From: Curtobacterium sp. BH-2-1-1
GTDB lineage: Bacteria > Actinomycetota > Actinomycetes > Actinomycetales > Microbacteriaceae
NCBI RefSeq assembly: GCF_001806325.1
Contig: NZ_CP017580.1
Span: 2,232,001-2,296,000, forward strand
Direction: 5' to 3'
DNA: 64,000 bases
Below the pieces are notes generated by a model. It was given only the letters and a program-made list of their open reading frames with translations. It was not told the origin of the DNA and made no database searches. The first letter of the stretch is position 1. Every line of letters starts with the position of its first letter. This document shows positions 34,868 to 43,967 of this stretch, piece by piece. Made by a program: the position numbers and the translations under genes.

Positions 34868-36760
34868 GTGGCGAACGACGACGATCAGCGGCGGAACGAC
34901 GGCGATCGTGGAGACCGACGAGGCCGCGATGGCGACCGGTCCCCTCGGCGTGACGGTGGGAACCGTTGGTCGTCCGGGCCGCGCGACTTCGAGCGCCGCG
35001 AGAGCGACCGGCGCGATGCTCCCCGGCGCGACGCTCCCCGGCGCGATGGGGATCTTCCTGCTCGGGATTCTGGTTCGTCCCGTGACGGGGCGCGCTCCTA
35101 CCGGGACGGCGATCGTCCGTTCCGCGATGGTGGCCGGCGGCCCGCCTGGCGTGGTGACCGTGACGACTCGAGTCGTCCTCCTCGTGGTGACGGTCCGCGC
35201 AGCTCGGATCGTCCTGCTCGTGATGGGGATCGCCCGTTCCGTGGGGGTTCCGACCGTCCTCGTCGTGATGGTGACCGTCCGTTCCGTTCGGATCGTCCGG
35301 CTCGCGATGGGGATCGTCCACGTCGTGACGGGGACCGTCCGTTCCGTGGTGGCGACGACCGTCCGCGTCGTGACGGTGACCGTCCGTTCCGGTCCGATCG
35401 CCCCGCTCGTGATGGCGACCGTCCGTTCCGGTCGGACCGTCCGGCTCGTGATGGTGACCGTCCGTTCCGGTCGGACCGTCCGGCTCGTGATGGTGACCGT
35501 CCGTTCCGGTCGGATCGCCCCGCTCGTGATGGCGACCGTCCGTTCCGTGGGGGTACCGACCGTCCGCGTCGCGATGGTGACCGCCCGTTCCGTGGTGGCG
35601 ATGACCGTCCGCGTCGCGATGGCGACCGTCCGTTCCGGTCGGACCGTCCGGCTCGTGATGGCGACCGACCGCGTCGTGTTGGTGACCGCCCGTTCCGCTC
35701 GGACCGTCCCGCCCGTGACGGCGACCGACCCCGTCGTGACGGGGACCGTTCGTTCCGCGGCGGCCAGGACCGTGACCGCGGCGGCCGCGACGATCGTCAG
35801 CGCTTCGGCGACGGCAGCCGTCACGCCGGTGCGCGGTTCGGCGAGGCCTCGCGGGACGACTGGGAGGACCGCGACCCCTACGGCACCAAGTCGATCCGCC
35901 CCCGCCACGAGGACCCGGAGATCCCCGAGGACATCCAGGCACGCGATCTCGACAAGGTCGCCCGGGCGGAGCTCAAGACGCTCAGCAAGGACAACGCCGA
36001 CTGGGTCGCCCGTCACCTCGTGGCCGCGGCACTCCTGGTCGACGAGGACCCCGAGACCGCGAACCAGCACGCACTGAGCGCGGCTCGTCGAGCCGGCCGG
36101 GTCGGCGTCGTCCGTGAGACGGCGGCCATCACGGCGTACCGCCTCGGTGACTTCGCGACGGCGCTGCGAGAGCTCCGGACCTACCGACGCATCTCCGGCC
36201 GGAACGACCAGCTGCCGATGATGGTCGACTGCGAGCGTGGGCTCGGCCGTCCCGAGCGGGCGCTCGAACTCGGCCGGTCGGTCGACCGCGCGGCGCTGGA
36301 CACGGCCGTGCAGGTCGAGCTCGCCATCGCCATGTCCGGTGCGCGCCTCGACCTCGGGAATCCCACAGCCGCACTCGGCGAGCTGGAGATTCCACAGCTC
36401 GACCCGTCCACTGCCTACAGCTGGTCCCCGGCGCTCTACAGTGCTTACGCGGCCACGCTCGAGGAGCTCGGCCGTCAGGACGAGGCCGACGAGTGGTGGG
36501 CCCGTGTCGATCGTGCGGCAGCGGCCCTGGCCGAGGTCGCGGACGAGAACGCTTGGGAGACAGTTGATGTGGTCGAGGAAACGCTCGAAGTCGAAGGACC
36601 CGCAGACGAGCTCGCCGGAGCCGTCGACGACGAGCCCGACGCCGAGCTCGCCGACGAGCCCCTCGGTGACGAGCCCGACGACGACGAGCCGGCCGGAGAC
36701 GAGCCCGGCGAGATCGACGACGACAACCCCTCCGACGTCGACGGGTCCGCAGCCGACTGA
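34868..36760 (+). CDS. TPR-like protein with a long Arg/Asp repeat region
   Basis: A 630-residue protein in two parts. Residues 1-340 are disordered and made of Arg, Asp, Gly, Pro and Phe, with 11 exact DGDRPFR units plus variants, several joined as DGDRPFRSDRPAR (13 residues, 39-bp DNA repeats). Residues 360-560 are an alpha-helical TPR-like domain (ADWVARHLVAAALLVDEDPETANQHAL, then AITAYRLGDFATALRELRTYRRI). An acidic tail ends it. Position before HAD-tlyA-nadK-recN makes it the counterpart of M. tuberculosis Rv1691. Some databases name such proteins 'primosomal', without proof. The Arg-rich repeats suggest RNA binding. GTG start with GAGGAG 5 nt upstream. Confidence 0.85.
   Translation: MANDDDQRRNDGDRGDRRGRDGDRSPRRDGGNRWSSGPRDFERRESDRRDAPRRDAPRRDGDLPARDSGSSRDGARSYRDGDRPFRDGGRRPAWRGDRDDSSRPPRGDGPRSSDRPARDGDRPFRGGSDRPRRDGDRPFRSDRPARDGDRPRRDGDRPFRGGDDRPRRDGDRPFRSDRPARDGDRPFRSDRPARDGDRPFRSDRPARDGDRPFRSDRPARDGDRPFRGGTDRPRRDGDRPFRGGDDRPRRDGDRPFRSDRPARDGDRPRRVGDRPFRSDRPARDGDRPRRDGDRSFRGGQDRDRGGRDDRQRFGDGSRHAGARFGEASRDDWEDRDPYGTKSIRPRHEDPEIPEDIQARDLDKVARAELKTLSKDNADWVARHLVAAALLVDEDPETANQHALSAARRAGRVGVVRETAAITAYRLGDFATALRELRTYRRISGRNDQLPMMVDCERGLGRPERALELGRSVDRAALDTAVQVELAIAMSGARLDLGNPTAALGELEIPQLDPSTAYSWSPALYSAYAATLEELGRQDEADEWWARVDRAAAALAEVADENAWETVDVVEETLEVEGPADELAGAVDDEPDAELADEPLGDEPDDDEPAGDEPGEIDDDNPSDVDGSAAD
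35150..35760 (+). repeat. In-frame tandem repeats coding for DGDRPFR units
   Basis: Degenerate 39-bp and shorter repeats, most regular at about 35385-35520, where four copies of DGDRPFRSDRPAR stand in a row. Because of the low complexity, all six frames are open here, which makes long antisense frames with Thr/Val/Arg repeats that are not genes. Confidence 0.9.
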
Positions 36761-36761
36761 C

Positions 36762-37763
36762 GTGCCGAAGCCGCCGACGGACGGTGTGGACGTCGTCCTC
36801 ACCGACCTCGACGGCGTCGTGTACCGCGGCCGCAACGCGATCCCGCATGCGGTCGAGGCGCTGACCCGCGCCTCGCTGACCGCCCGCGTCGGCTACATCA
36901 CGAACAACGCATCGCGCCGACCGGTCGACGTCGCGGAGCACCTCGAGCGGTACGGGCTCGAAGTGTCCGAGGACGACGTGGTGACCTCGTCGCAGGCGGG
37001 CGTCCGGCTGCTCGAGACGCTCGTCCCCGCGGGTGCGACGGTGCTCGTCACGGGTGGTCTGGGGCTGACGAGCATCGTCGAGGCAGCGGGCTTCACCGTG
37101 ACGTCCAGCGCCGAGGATTCGCCGGCCGCGGTCATCCAGGGGTTCTCCCCGGACCTCGGGTGGACGCACCTCGCCGAGGCGTCCTTCGCCCTGGCCGACC
37201 CGGACGTGCCGTGGGTCGCGACGAACATGGACTGGTCGATCCCGGTCGAGCGCGGCATCGCGCCCGGCAACGGCACGCTCGTGTCCGCCGTGCACCAGGC
37301 CGTCGGTCGGATGCCCGTGGTCGCCGGCAAGCCCGAGCGGCCGATCTTCGACGCAGCCCTCGCGCGCTTCGGTGGTGAGCACCCGTTGTTCATCGGCGAC
37401 CGCCTCGACACGGACATCAAGGGCGCGAACGACGCCGGGATCCCCAGCGTCCTCGTCCTCACCGGGATCGACAAGGCCAAGCAGGTGCTCGCGGCCGACC
37501 AGCGTTCGCGTCCCACGTACATCCTCGGCGACCTCCGTGGCCTGTCCGAGCCCTACCCGGTGACCATCCGGCGGGAAGACCCGGACGGTACCCGCTACGC
37601 CACGGTCGGTGCCGTCACGGTGGCGATGCGCGGCCACGTCGTGCGGGTGCTCGACGGCGGCGACGCGATCGACCTTCTCCGCGCCGGGACCGCCCTCATC
37701 TGGGAGTCTGGGCTCGCGATCTACGGGCTCGACGTCGACCCGAAGCTGTACGGCGGCGAGTAG
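36762..37763 (+). CDS. HAD-superfamily phosphatase, type IIA
   Basis: A 333-residue HAD hydrolase. Motif 1 is LTDLDGVVYRG (nucleophile first Asp), motif 2 TNNASR, then the large C2-type cap, Lys in VVAGKPERPIFD, and motif 4 FIGDRLDTDIKGANDAG. This is the NagD/pNPPase-like group that removes phosphate from small metabolites. GTG start 1 nt after the preceding stop, so co-transcribed. Counterpart of M. tuberculosis Rv1692, a glycerol-3-phosphate phosphatase by published work; the same substrate is plausible here. An extra C-terminal part of about 70 residues follows the HAD core. Confidence 0.9.
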   Translation: MPKPPTDGVDVVLTDLDGVVYRGRNAIPHAVEALTRASLTARVGYITNNASRRPVDVAEHLERYGLEVSEDDVVTSSQAGVRLLETLVPAGATVLVTGGLGLTSIVEAAGFTVTSSAEDSPAAVIQGFSPDLGWTHLAEASFALADPDVPWVATNMDWSIPVERGIAPGNGTLVSAVHQAVGRMPVVAGKPERPIFDAALARFGGEHPLFIGDRLDTDIKGANDAGIPSVLVLTGIDKAKQVLAADQRSRPTYILGDLRGLSEPYPVTIRREDPDGTRYATVGAVTVAMRGHVVRVLDGGDAIDLLRAGTALIWESGLAIYGLDVDPKLYGGE

Positions 37764-37764
37764 C

Positions 37765-37983
37765 GTGACCGAGGTGTCGAACGACGAGCGGGACCCCGAG
37801 CGTGACGCCCGCCCGGGCGATCCGGACCAGGTGCGGACGGACGACCATGCCGTGACGGACGACTTCGGGCAGCGCACCGCCGCGGCCGAATCGCTGCCGC
37901 TGGCCGAGCGCGCCGATGCGTTCTCCGCGCTGCACGACGAACTGCGCACCCGTCTCGAGAGCGGCGGCAGCACGAGTGCCTGA
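37765..37983 (+). CDS. Small conserved hypothetical protein (Rv1693 position)
   Basis: A 72-residue, very acidic protein. The N-terminal two thirds are Asp/Glu/Arg-rich and probably disordered. The C-terminal helix LPLAERADAFSALHDELRTRLES is the only regular part. GTG start lies 1 nt after the HAD stop, and the gene overlaps tlyA by 8 nt. A short gene of this type lies in the same place in mycobacteria. Function unknown; the fit between its neighbours is the main proof that it is real. Confidence 0.75.
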   Translation: MTEVSNDERDPERDARPGDPDQVRTDDHAVTDDFGQRTAAAESLPLAERADAFSALHDELRTRLESGGSTSA

Positions 37984-38821
37984 CGAGCACGGCAACGGCG
38001 ACGAGACACTGCAGGACGAACGGCCCGTCCGGCTCGATGCCCTCCTCGCTTCCCGCGGGCTCGCGAAGTCCCGCACGGCAGCGTCGAAACTGATCCAGGA
38101 CGGCCGCGTGACCGTCGCCGGCACCGCGATCGTCAAGCCGTCGGCGCCGGTGCGGCCATCGGCCCCGATCCACGTCGCGGGTTCGGACGAATGGGTGTCG
38201 CGTGCTGCGCTGAAGCTGCTCGGCGCGCTCGACACGTTCGGCGTCGATCCGTCGGACCGTGTCGCGCTCGACGTCGGTGCGAGCACCGGAGGGTTCACCC
38301 AGGTGCTCCTGAGCCGCGGCGCACGACGCGTGGTGGCGCTCGACGTCGGGCACGGGCAGCTCGACCCCCTGGTGGCGCTCGACTCCCGTGTCGCCGTCGT
38401 CGAGGGTACGAACGCGCGCAACCTCACGGCCGAGTCCTACCTCGCGCTCGACCCCGCCGCGGCCGAGACGAGCCTCGTGGTGGGGGACCTGTCGTTCATC
38501 TCGCTCCGGCTCGTCCTTCCGGCGCTGGTCGAGTCCGTCCCCGCCGACGACTTCGTCCTGCTCGTGAAGCCGCAGTTCGAGGTCGGCCGCGGTGGTGTCC
38601 GTGAGGGCATCGTCCGTGACCCGGCGCTCCGGAACGACGCGCTCATGAACGTCCTCTGGGCAGCGTGGGACCTCGGTCTGGGCACCTCGGGGCTCGCGGC
38701 GTCGCCGATCGTCGGCACGCACGGCAACCACGAGTACCTGGCGCGTTTCCAGCGGGATGTCGGTACCAATCCGACAGAATGGATCGTCCGGGCGACCGAA
38801 CTGACGGAAGGGACGGCATGA
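37976..38821 (+). CDS. tlyA: 16S/23S rRNA (cytidine-2'-O)-methyltransferase TlyA
   Basis: A 281-residue protein with an N-terminal S4 domain (RLDALLASRGLAKSRTAASKLIQDGRV) and an FtsJ-like methyltransferase domain: AdoMet motif ALDVGASTGGFTQVLL, VVGDLSFISLR and LLVKPQFEVGRGGVREG, which supply the K-D-K-E catalytic set. In mycobacteria TlyA methylates C1409 of 16S and C1920 of 23S rRNA and makes cells sensitive to capreomycin. GTG start inside the end of the upstream gene; its stop overlaps the nadK ATG. Confidence 0.95.
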   Translation: MPDEHGNGDETLQDERPVRLDALLASRGLAKSRTAASKLIQDGRVTVAGTAIVKPSAPVRPSAPIHVAGSDEWVSRAALKLLGALDTFGVDPSDRVALDVGASTGGFTQVLLSRGARRVVALDVGHGQLDPLVALDSRVAVVEGTNARNLTAESYLALDPAAAETSLVVGDLSFISLRLVLPALVESVPADDFVLLVKPQFEVGRGGVREGIVRDPALRNDALMNVLWAAWDLGLGTSGLAASPIVGTHGNHEYLARFQRDVGTNPTEWIVRATELTEGTA

Positions 38822-39744
38822 GCGACGACCGGCACATCCTCCTGGTGTCCCACACGGGCCGCCGCGACTCGATCGACGCTGCGGTCGAGGTCTGCGACCT
38901 CCTGCACGCCGCCGGTCTCGTCCCGGTCATGCCGTTCGACGAGTACGCCGACATCCGCCGCGCCGAAGCCTCGGTCGGGCAGGTCGACATCCTCGGCGTC
39001 GACGTCCAGGCCGACCAGCTCGAGATCGTCATCGTGCTCGGTGGCGACGGCACGATCCTCCGCGCGGCCGAGCTCGTGCGCGGGACGGGCGCCCCGATCG
39101 TCGGCGTCAACCTCGGACACGTCGGGTTCCTCGCCGAGAGCGAGCGGGACGGGCTCCGGGCGACCGTCGAACGAGCCCTGTCCGGCGAGTACCACGTCGA
39201 GGAACGCGTCACCCTGCAGGTGGACGTCGTCGTCGGCAACGAGGTCGTCTACTCGTCCTGGGCGCTGAACGAGGCGACCATCGAGAAGGCCTCCCGGGAA
39301 CGCATGCTCGAGGTCGTGACCGAGGTCGACGGCCGCCCGCTGTCGTCGTTCGGCTGCGACGGTGTGGTCGTGTCGACCCCGACCGGCTCCACGGCCTACT
39401 CGTTCTCCGGGGGCGGGCCGATCGTCTGGCCCGACGTCGACGCGCTCCTCATGGTGCCGCTGAGTGCCCACGCCCTCTTCGCGCGGCCGATCGTGGTCGG
39501 CCCGGACTGCACCCTCGCGATCGAGGTGCTGCGTCGCACGAGCGGTGTCGGCGTCCTGTGGTGCGACGGTCGACGCACGCACGACCTCCCTCCGGGTGCC
39601 CGTGTCGAGGTCCGGCGCTCGCCGGACCCGGTGCGTGTGGCCCGCCTCAAGGACGCCCCGTTCACCGATCGGCTCGTGGCGAAGTTCCAGCTCCCGGTCG
39701 CCGGGTGGCGCGGCCCGCAGCAGGACGACGAGGACACCCTGTGA
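38818..39744 (+). CDS. nadK: NAD kinase
   Basis: A 308-residue NAD(+)/poly(P)-type kinase making NADP. It has the GGDGT motif (VLGGDGTILRAAEL), NLGHVGFLAE, NE in ALNEATIEK, and the Gly-rich STPTGSTAYSFSGGGPIV. Many actinobacterial enzymes can use polyphosphate as well as ATP. The ATG overlaps the tlyA stop, and its stop overlaps the recN GTG (GTGA). The tlyA-nadK-recN order is conserved in Actinobacteria. Confidence 0.97.
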   Translation: MSDDRHILLVSHTGRRDSIDAAVEVCDLLHAAGLVPVMPFDEYADIRRAEASVGQVDILGVDVQADQLEIVIVLGGDGTILRAAELVRGTGAPIVGVNLGHVGFLAESERDGLRATVERALSGEYHVEERVTLQVDVVVGNEVVYSSWALNEATIEKASRERMLEVVTEVDGRPLSSFGCDGVVVSTPTGSTAYSFSGGGPIVWPDVDALLMVPLSAHALFARPIVVGPDCTLAIEVLRRTSGVGVLWCDGRRTHDLPPGARVEVRRSPDPVRVARLKDAPFTDRLVAKFQLPVAGWRGPQQDDEDTL

Positions 39745-41435
39745 TCGAGGAGATCTCCATCTCCGACCTCGGGGTCATCGGCGAGACCACCCTCGAGCTC
39801 GGCCCCGGCTTCACCGTGGTGACCGGTGAGACCGGTGCGGGCAAGACGATGATCGTGACCGCGCTCGGGCTGCTCCTCGGCGCCCGTGCCGACGCGGGGT
39901 CCGTCCGCCGCGGCGCGTCGACCGCCGTGGTCGAGGGGCACTGGCACGTGCCCGAGCACGACGCCGTCGCCGAACGTGTCGAGGACGCCGGTGGCACCGT
40001 CGAGGACGGCGAGCTCATCCTGACGCGCACGGTCTCCGCCGAAGGTCGCAGCCGCGCGACCGTCGGCGGCCGCAGCGCTCCCGTCGCGGTGCTCGGCGAG
40101 CTCGCGGACCAGCTGGTCACCGTGCACGGACAGTCGGACCAGATCCGGCTGACCTCGGCGACCGCGCAGCGTGCCGCACTCGACGGCTTCGGCGGTCCGG
40201 CGCTCGAGAAGGTCCTCGCGGCGTACGTGCGGGCCTACGACACCTGGCAGCAGCACACCGGCGAGCTCGAGACCCTCACCCGTGACCGTGACGACCGGGT
40301 GGCCGAGGCCGAACGCATCCGCGCGGCGTGCGACGAGATCGAAGCGGCGGATCCGCAGCCCGGCGAAGACGTCGAGCTGGCCGACCGTGCCGAGCGCTTG
40401 GGGAACCTCGAAGAACTCCGGCTGTCCGCGGGCCTCGCGCACGAAGCCCTCTCGAGCGAGTCGCTGGACGGCGTGCAGGACGTCGTGGGCCTCGTCGAGT
40501 CCGCTCGCCGGGCGATCGAGCGGGTCGCGGCGTCCGACGCCGAACTGCAGCCCGTGCTCGAGCAGCTCACGGAGCTCGGCATCCAGGCGTCCGAGGCCTC
40601 TGCGAGCCTGTCGAGCTACCTCGGCTCGCTCGAACCCGACGCCGGCCACGACCTCGAACTCATCAACGAGCGGCGTGCCCTGCTCGCCGGCCTCACGCGC
40701 AAGTACGGCGAGACCGTCGACGACGTGATCGCCTACGGGCAGCGCGCGAGTGATCGGCTGCTCGAACTGGACGGCGACGACGACCGCATCGTGGCGCTGC
40801 AGCAGGCGGTCGAGCAGGACGAGCAGACGCTCGCCGGCGCCGCCGCGGCCCTGACGACGGCACGGACCAAGGCGGCGAAGGACCTCGCCAAGCGCGTCAC
40901 CGCCGAGCTGAAGTCCCTCGCGATGGCCGGGGCGACCCTCGTGGTCGAGGTCTCGGACGCCGGCGACTACCGGAGCCACGGCCGCGACCAGGTGTCGATC
41001 CTGCTGCAGCCGCACTCCGGCACCGACCCCCGGCCGATCGGCAAGGGCGCGTCCGGTGGCGAGCTCTCCCGCGTCATGCTGGCGATCGAGGTGGTCATGG
41101 CGGGCAGCACGACGGTGCCGACGTTCGTCTTCGACGAGGTCGACGCCGGTGTCGGCGGTGCGGCGGCCATCGAGATCGGTCGTCGTCTGGCGAAGCTCGC
41201 GGAACGCACGCAGGTCATCGTCGTGACGCACCTGGCGCAGGTGGCGGCGTTCGCGAACAACCACCTCAACGTCGTCAAGGACGCCAGTGGGGCAGTCACG
41301 TCGTCGAGCGTCCGTCGCCTCGAGGGCGAGGACCGTCTGCAGGAGATGGCGCGGCTCCTCTCCGGGCTCGGGGACAGCGCCAGCGGCATGGAGCACGCGC
41401 GCGAGCTGCTCGACGTCGCCGGCCAGCAGGCCTGA
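39741..41435 (+). CDS. recN: DNA repair protein RecN
   Basis: This 564-residue SMC-like ATPase acts in double-strand-break repair. Head parts: Walker A GETGAGKT (near residue 34), signature [14 protein letters not shown], and Walker [15 protein letters not shown] long coiled coil with a central break fills residues about 160-400. VTVHGQSDQ is the Q-loop region. GTG start overlaps the nadK stop. In mycobacteria Rv1697 and mctB follow recN; both are absent here. Confidence 0.96.
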   Translation: MIEEISISDLGVIGETTLELGPGFTVVTGETGAGKTMIVTALGLLLGARADAGSVRRGASTAVVEGHWHVPEHDAVAERVEDAGGTVEDGELILTRTVSAEGRSRATVGGRSAPVAVLGELADQLVTVHGQSDQIRLTSATAQRAALDGFGGPALEKVLAAYVRAYDTWQQHTGELETLTRDRDDRVAEAERIRAACDEIEAADPQPGEDVELADRAERLGNLEELRLSAGLAHEALSSESLDGVQDVVGLVESARRAIERVAASDAELQPVLEQLTELGIQASEASASLSSYLGSLEPDAGHDLELINERRALLAGLTRKYGETVDDVIAYGQRASDRLLELDGDDDRIVALQQAVEQDEQTLAGAAAALTTARTKAAKDLAKRVTAELKSLAMAGATLVVEVSDAGDYRSHGRDQVSILLQPHSGTDPRPIGKGASGGELSRVMLAIEVVMAGSTTVPTFVFDEVDAGVGGAAAIEIGRRLAKLAERTQVIVVTHLAQVAAFANNHLNVVKDASGAVTSSSVRRLEGEDRLQEMARLLSGLGDSASGMEHARELLDVAGQQA

Positions 41436-41455
41436 TCGCGTCGCCGCACGCCGAT

Positions 41456-41583
41456 CCAGGAGGCGCGGCTCGCGCCCGCCTCGCACCGGGCGGCGGACCC
41501 GGCCGCACGGCGCGACCACGGCCCGGAGACCCGGCCACACGCCCGACGCAACGCCCACGGCGAACCGAGGTCGCGCCTCCTGG
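41456..41583. repeat. Wide-spaced family B inverted repeat between recN and pyrG
   Basis: CCAGGAGGCGCG (41456-41467) and its exact complement CGCGCCTCCTGG (41572-41583) stand 104 bp apart. The inside is GC-rich, noncoding and only weakly self-complementary. The right arm ends 12 bp before the pyrG -10 box. Confidence 0.75.
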
Positions 41584-41594
41584 CAGTTCTGACG

Positions 41595-41600
41595 TACGAT
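41595..41600 (+). promoter_or_regulatory. -10 element of a probable leaderless promoter for pyrG
   Basis: TACGAT, 8 nt before the GTG at 41609, with no ribosome site. The same hexamer serves tyrS. Confidence 0.6.
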
Positions 41601-41608
41601 GGAATCCC

Positions 41609-43324
41609 GTGGCGGACACTCTCAGCGGCGGAACCAATTCTTCGAACGCGACCCCGAAGGTGACGAAGCAGATCTTCGTGACCGGCGGGGTCGTCTCGTC
41701 CCTCGGCAAGGGCCTGACGGCGGCCAGCCTCGGCAACCTCCTCACGGCTCGCGGCCTCAAGGTCGTCATGCAGAAGCTCGACCCGTACCTCAACGTGGAC
41801 CCGGGCACCATGAACCCGTTCCAGCACGGCGAGGTCTTCGTGACCGACGACGGCGCGGAGACGGACCTCGACATCGGGCACTACGAGCGCTTCCTCGACA
41901 TCAACCTGTCGCAGTCCGCGAACGTCACGACCGGCCAGGTCTACTCGACGGTGATCGCGAAGGAGCGTCGGGGCGAGTACCTCGGCGACACCGTGCAGGT
42001 CATCCCGCACATCACCGACGAGATCAAGCGCCGGATGCGCGAGCAGGCGCAGAACGACCCGCAGCCCGACGTCATCATCACCGAGGTCGGCGGCACGGTC
42101 GGCGACATCGAGTCCCAGCCCTTCATCGAGTCGGCGCGGCAGGTCCGCCACGAGCTCGGCCGCAACAACGTGTTCTTCGTGCACGTGTCGCTCGTCCCGT
42201 TCATGAACGCCTCGGGTGAGCAGAAGACGAAGCCGACGCAGCACTCGGTGGCCGCACTCCGCTCGATCGGCATCCAGCCGGACGCGCTGGTCCTGCGGAG
42301 CGACCGTCCGGTGTCGGATTCGAACAAGAAGAAGATCGCGCTCATGTGCGACGTCGACGAGGACGCCGTGGTGAACGCGGTCGACGTGCCGTCGATCTAC
42401 GACCTCCCGACGCTGCTGAACAACCAGGGCCTCGACCAGGTCATCGTCGACGCGCTCGGGCTCGCGGCGGGTCCGGTCGACTGGACTTCGTGGACCCCGG
42501 TCCTGCGTGCCGTGCACGAGCCGAAGAAGGACGTCACGATCGCCCTGGTCGGCAAGTACATCGACCTGCCGGACGCGTACCTGTCGGTCACCGAGGCGCT
42601 CCGTGCGGGTGGCTTCGCGCACGACGCGAAGGTCACGCTGAAGTGGGTCGTGTCCGACGACTGCACCACGCCCGAGGGTGCGGCGAAGCAGCTCGGCGAC
42701 GTCGACGGCATCTGCATCCCCGGCGGGTTCGGCGTGCGCGGCATCGAGGGCAAGCTCGGCGCACTGCGGTTCGCGCGTGAGCAGGGCATCCCGACGCTCG
42801 GCCTGTGCCTCGGCCTGCAGTGCATGGTCATCGAGTACGCCCGGCACGAGGTCGGTCTGACCGACGCGTCGAGCACCGAGTTCGACCCGGAGACCTCGAC
42901 GCCGGTCATCGCGACCATGGCGGAGCAGGTGGACATCATCGCGGGCGGCGACCTCGGCGGGACCATGCGCCTCGGCCTCTACCCGGCGACGTTCACCGAG
43001 GGGTCGCTCGCGGCGTCGCTGTACGGGGCTCCCGAGGCGTCCGAGCGGCACCGTCACCGCTACGAGGTGAACAACAAGTACCGCGAGCAGATCGCGGACG
43101 CCGGCCTGGTGTTCTCGGGCACGTCGCCCGACGGCACGCTGGTGGAGTACGTCGAGCTGCCGCGCGAGGTGCACCCGTTCTACATCGCCACGCAGGCGCA
43201 CCCCGAGCTGCGCTCGCGTCCGACGGACGCGCACCCGCTGTTCGCGGGGCTCGTCGGTGCCGCGATCGAGCGGCACGAGGCGTCGAGCCTCTTCGACCCG
43301 CAGGAAGAGGAGCAGGTCGCGTAA
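41609..43324 (+). CDS. pyrG: CTP synthase
   Basis: A 571-residue two-domain enzyme making CTP from UTP, ATP and glutamine. The N-terminal synthetase domain has [18 protein letters not shown] and [20 protein letters not shown]. The C-terminal class I glutamine amidotransferase domain starts near 300, with the nucleophile Cys in [11 protein letters not shown] and the His-Pro-Glu of the triad in [10 protein letters not shown]. The first 20 residues are a non-conserved Ser/Thr/Asn-rich extension. GTG start right after a leaderless promoter. Confidence 0.98.
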   Translation: MADTLSGGTNSSNATPKVTKQIFVTGGVVSSLGKGLTAASLGNLLTARGLKVVMQKLDPYLNVDPGTMNPFQHGEVFVTDDGAETDLDIGHYERFLDINLSQSANVTTGQVYSTVIAKERRGEYLGDTVQVIPHITDEIKRRMREQAQNDPQPDVIITEVGGTVGDIESQPFIESARQVRHELGRNNVFFVHVSLVPFMNASGEQKTKPTQHSVAALRSIGIQPDALVLRSDRPVSDSNKKKIALMCDVDEDAVVNAVDVPSIYDLPTLLNNQGLDQVIVDALGLAAGPVDWTSWTPVLRAVHEPKKDVTIALVGKYIDLPDAYLSVTEALRAGGFAHDAKVTLKWVVSDDCTTPEGAAKQLGDVDGICIPGGFGVRGIEGKLGALRFAREQGIPTLGLCLGLQCMVIEYARHEVGLTDASSTEFDPETSTPVIATMAEQVDIIAGGDLGGTMRLGLYPATFTEGSLAASLYGAPEASERHRHRYEVNNKYREQIADAGLVFSGTSPDGTLVEYVELPREVHPFYIATQAHPELRSRPTDAHPLFAGLVGAAIERHEASSLFDPQEEEQVA

Positions 43325-43339
43325 CGCGAGTGGTCTCTG

Positions 43340-43377
43340 ACTGGAGGCGCGGTGCCAGCTGGCACCGCGCCTCCAGT
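43340..43377. repeat. Dispersed intergenic palindrome, family B, copy 2
   Basis: A 17-bp perfect stem (43340-43356 with 43361-43377) around AGCT, with the GGAGGCGCGGTGCC core. It lies between two genes on the same strand, 15 bp after pyrG and 14 bp before the Nudix gene, so it may end pyrG transcription or trim its mRNA. Confidence 0.9.
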
Positions 43378-43391
43378 GCCAGGATGGTCGC

Positions 43392-43967
43392 GTGACTGAC
43401 GCACCCATCGCTGACGAACCCGCCTCGTTCGAGGTCACCGAGTCCACCGTCGTGTACGAGGGCGCCGTCTGGGACGTGCGCCGCGACAGCATCGCGTACC
43501 ACGACGAGACGATGGTCCGGGAGTACATCGACCACACCGGTGCCGTCGCGGTCTACGCCGAGGACGACGAGGGCCGCGTGCTCGTCATCCAGCAGTACCG
43601 GCACCCGGTGCGGATGCGCGACTGGGAGCTGCCGGCGGGGCTGCTCGACATGGCGGGCGAGGACCACCTGACCGCGGCGCAGCGCGAGCTGGCGGAGGAG
43701 GCCGACCTCGAGGCCGACGACTGGGAGCCCCTCGTCACCTACAACACCTCGTCGGGCGGCAGCGACGAGTTCCTGCAGATCTACCGCGCCCGTGGGGTGC
43801 GCGCGACCGCGACGGCGTTCGACCGCGAAGCCGAAGAGGCCGACATCGTGAAGCGGTGGGTGCCCCGGGCCGAGCTGGTGGAGGCGATCCTCGACGGTCG
43901 GCTGCACAACTCCGGGCTCGTCGTGGCCGTGCTCGCGGTGGACGCGCTCGAGCGGGGTGCCGCATGA
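43392..43967 (+). CDS. Nudix hydrolase, ADP-ribose pyrophosphatase type
   Basis: A 191-residue Nudix enzyme. The box runs from GLLDMAGEDHLTAAQREL to AEEADLEA, with the REL.EE metal ligands. The preceding VIQQYRHPVRMRDWELPAG is typical of ADP-ribose pyrophosphatases. Counterpart of M. tuberculosis Rv1700, next to pyrG in both. GTG start with AGGA about 8 nt upstream. Its stop overlaps the next ATG (ATGA). Confidence 0.92.
   Translation: MTDAPIADEPASFEVTESTVVYEGAVWDVRRDSIAYHDETMVREYIDHTGAVAVYAEDDEGRVLVIQQYRHPVRMRDWELPAGLLDMAGEDHLTAAQRELAEEADLEADDWEPLVTYNTSSGGSDEFLQIYRARGVRATATAFDREAEEADIVKRWVPRAELVEAILDGRLHNSGLVVAVLAVDALERGAA

Noticed and set aside
35150..35760. Possible CRISPR array or satellite DNA
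   Set aside because: The repeats are in frame, lack unique spacers and are part of a coding region with ribosome site and conserved C-terminal domain.
34577..36835. 752-codon minus-strand frame with Thr/Val/Arg repeats
   Set aside because: Produced by the DGDRPFR-coding repeats read from the other strand; it also runs into 5S rRNA. No ribosome site.
41456..41583. Miniature transposon (MITE)
   Set aside because: The 12-bp arms fit, but I see no direct target duplication next to them and no related transposase in the window. Kept as a repeat only.
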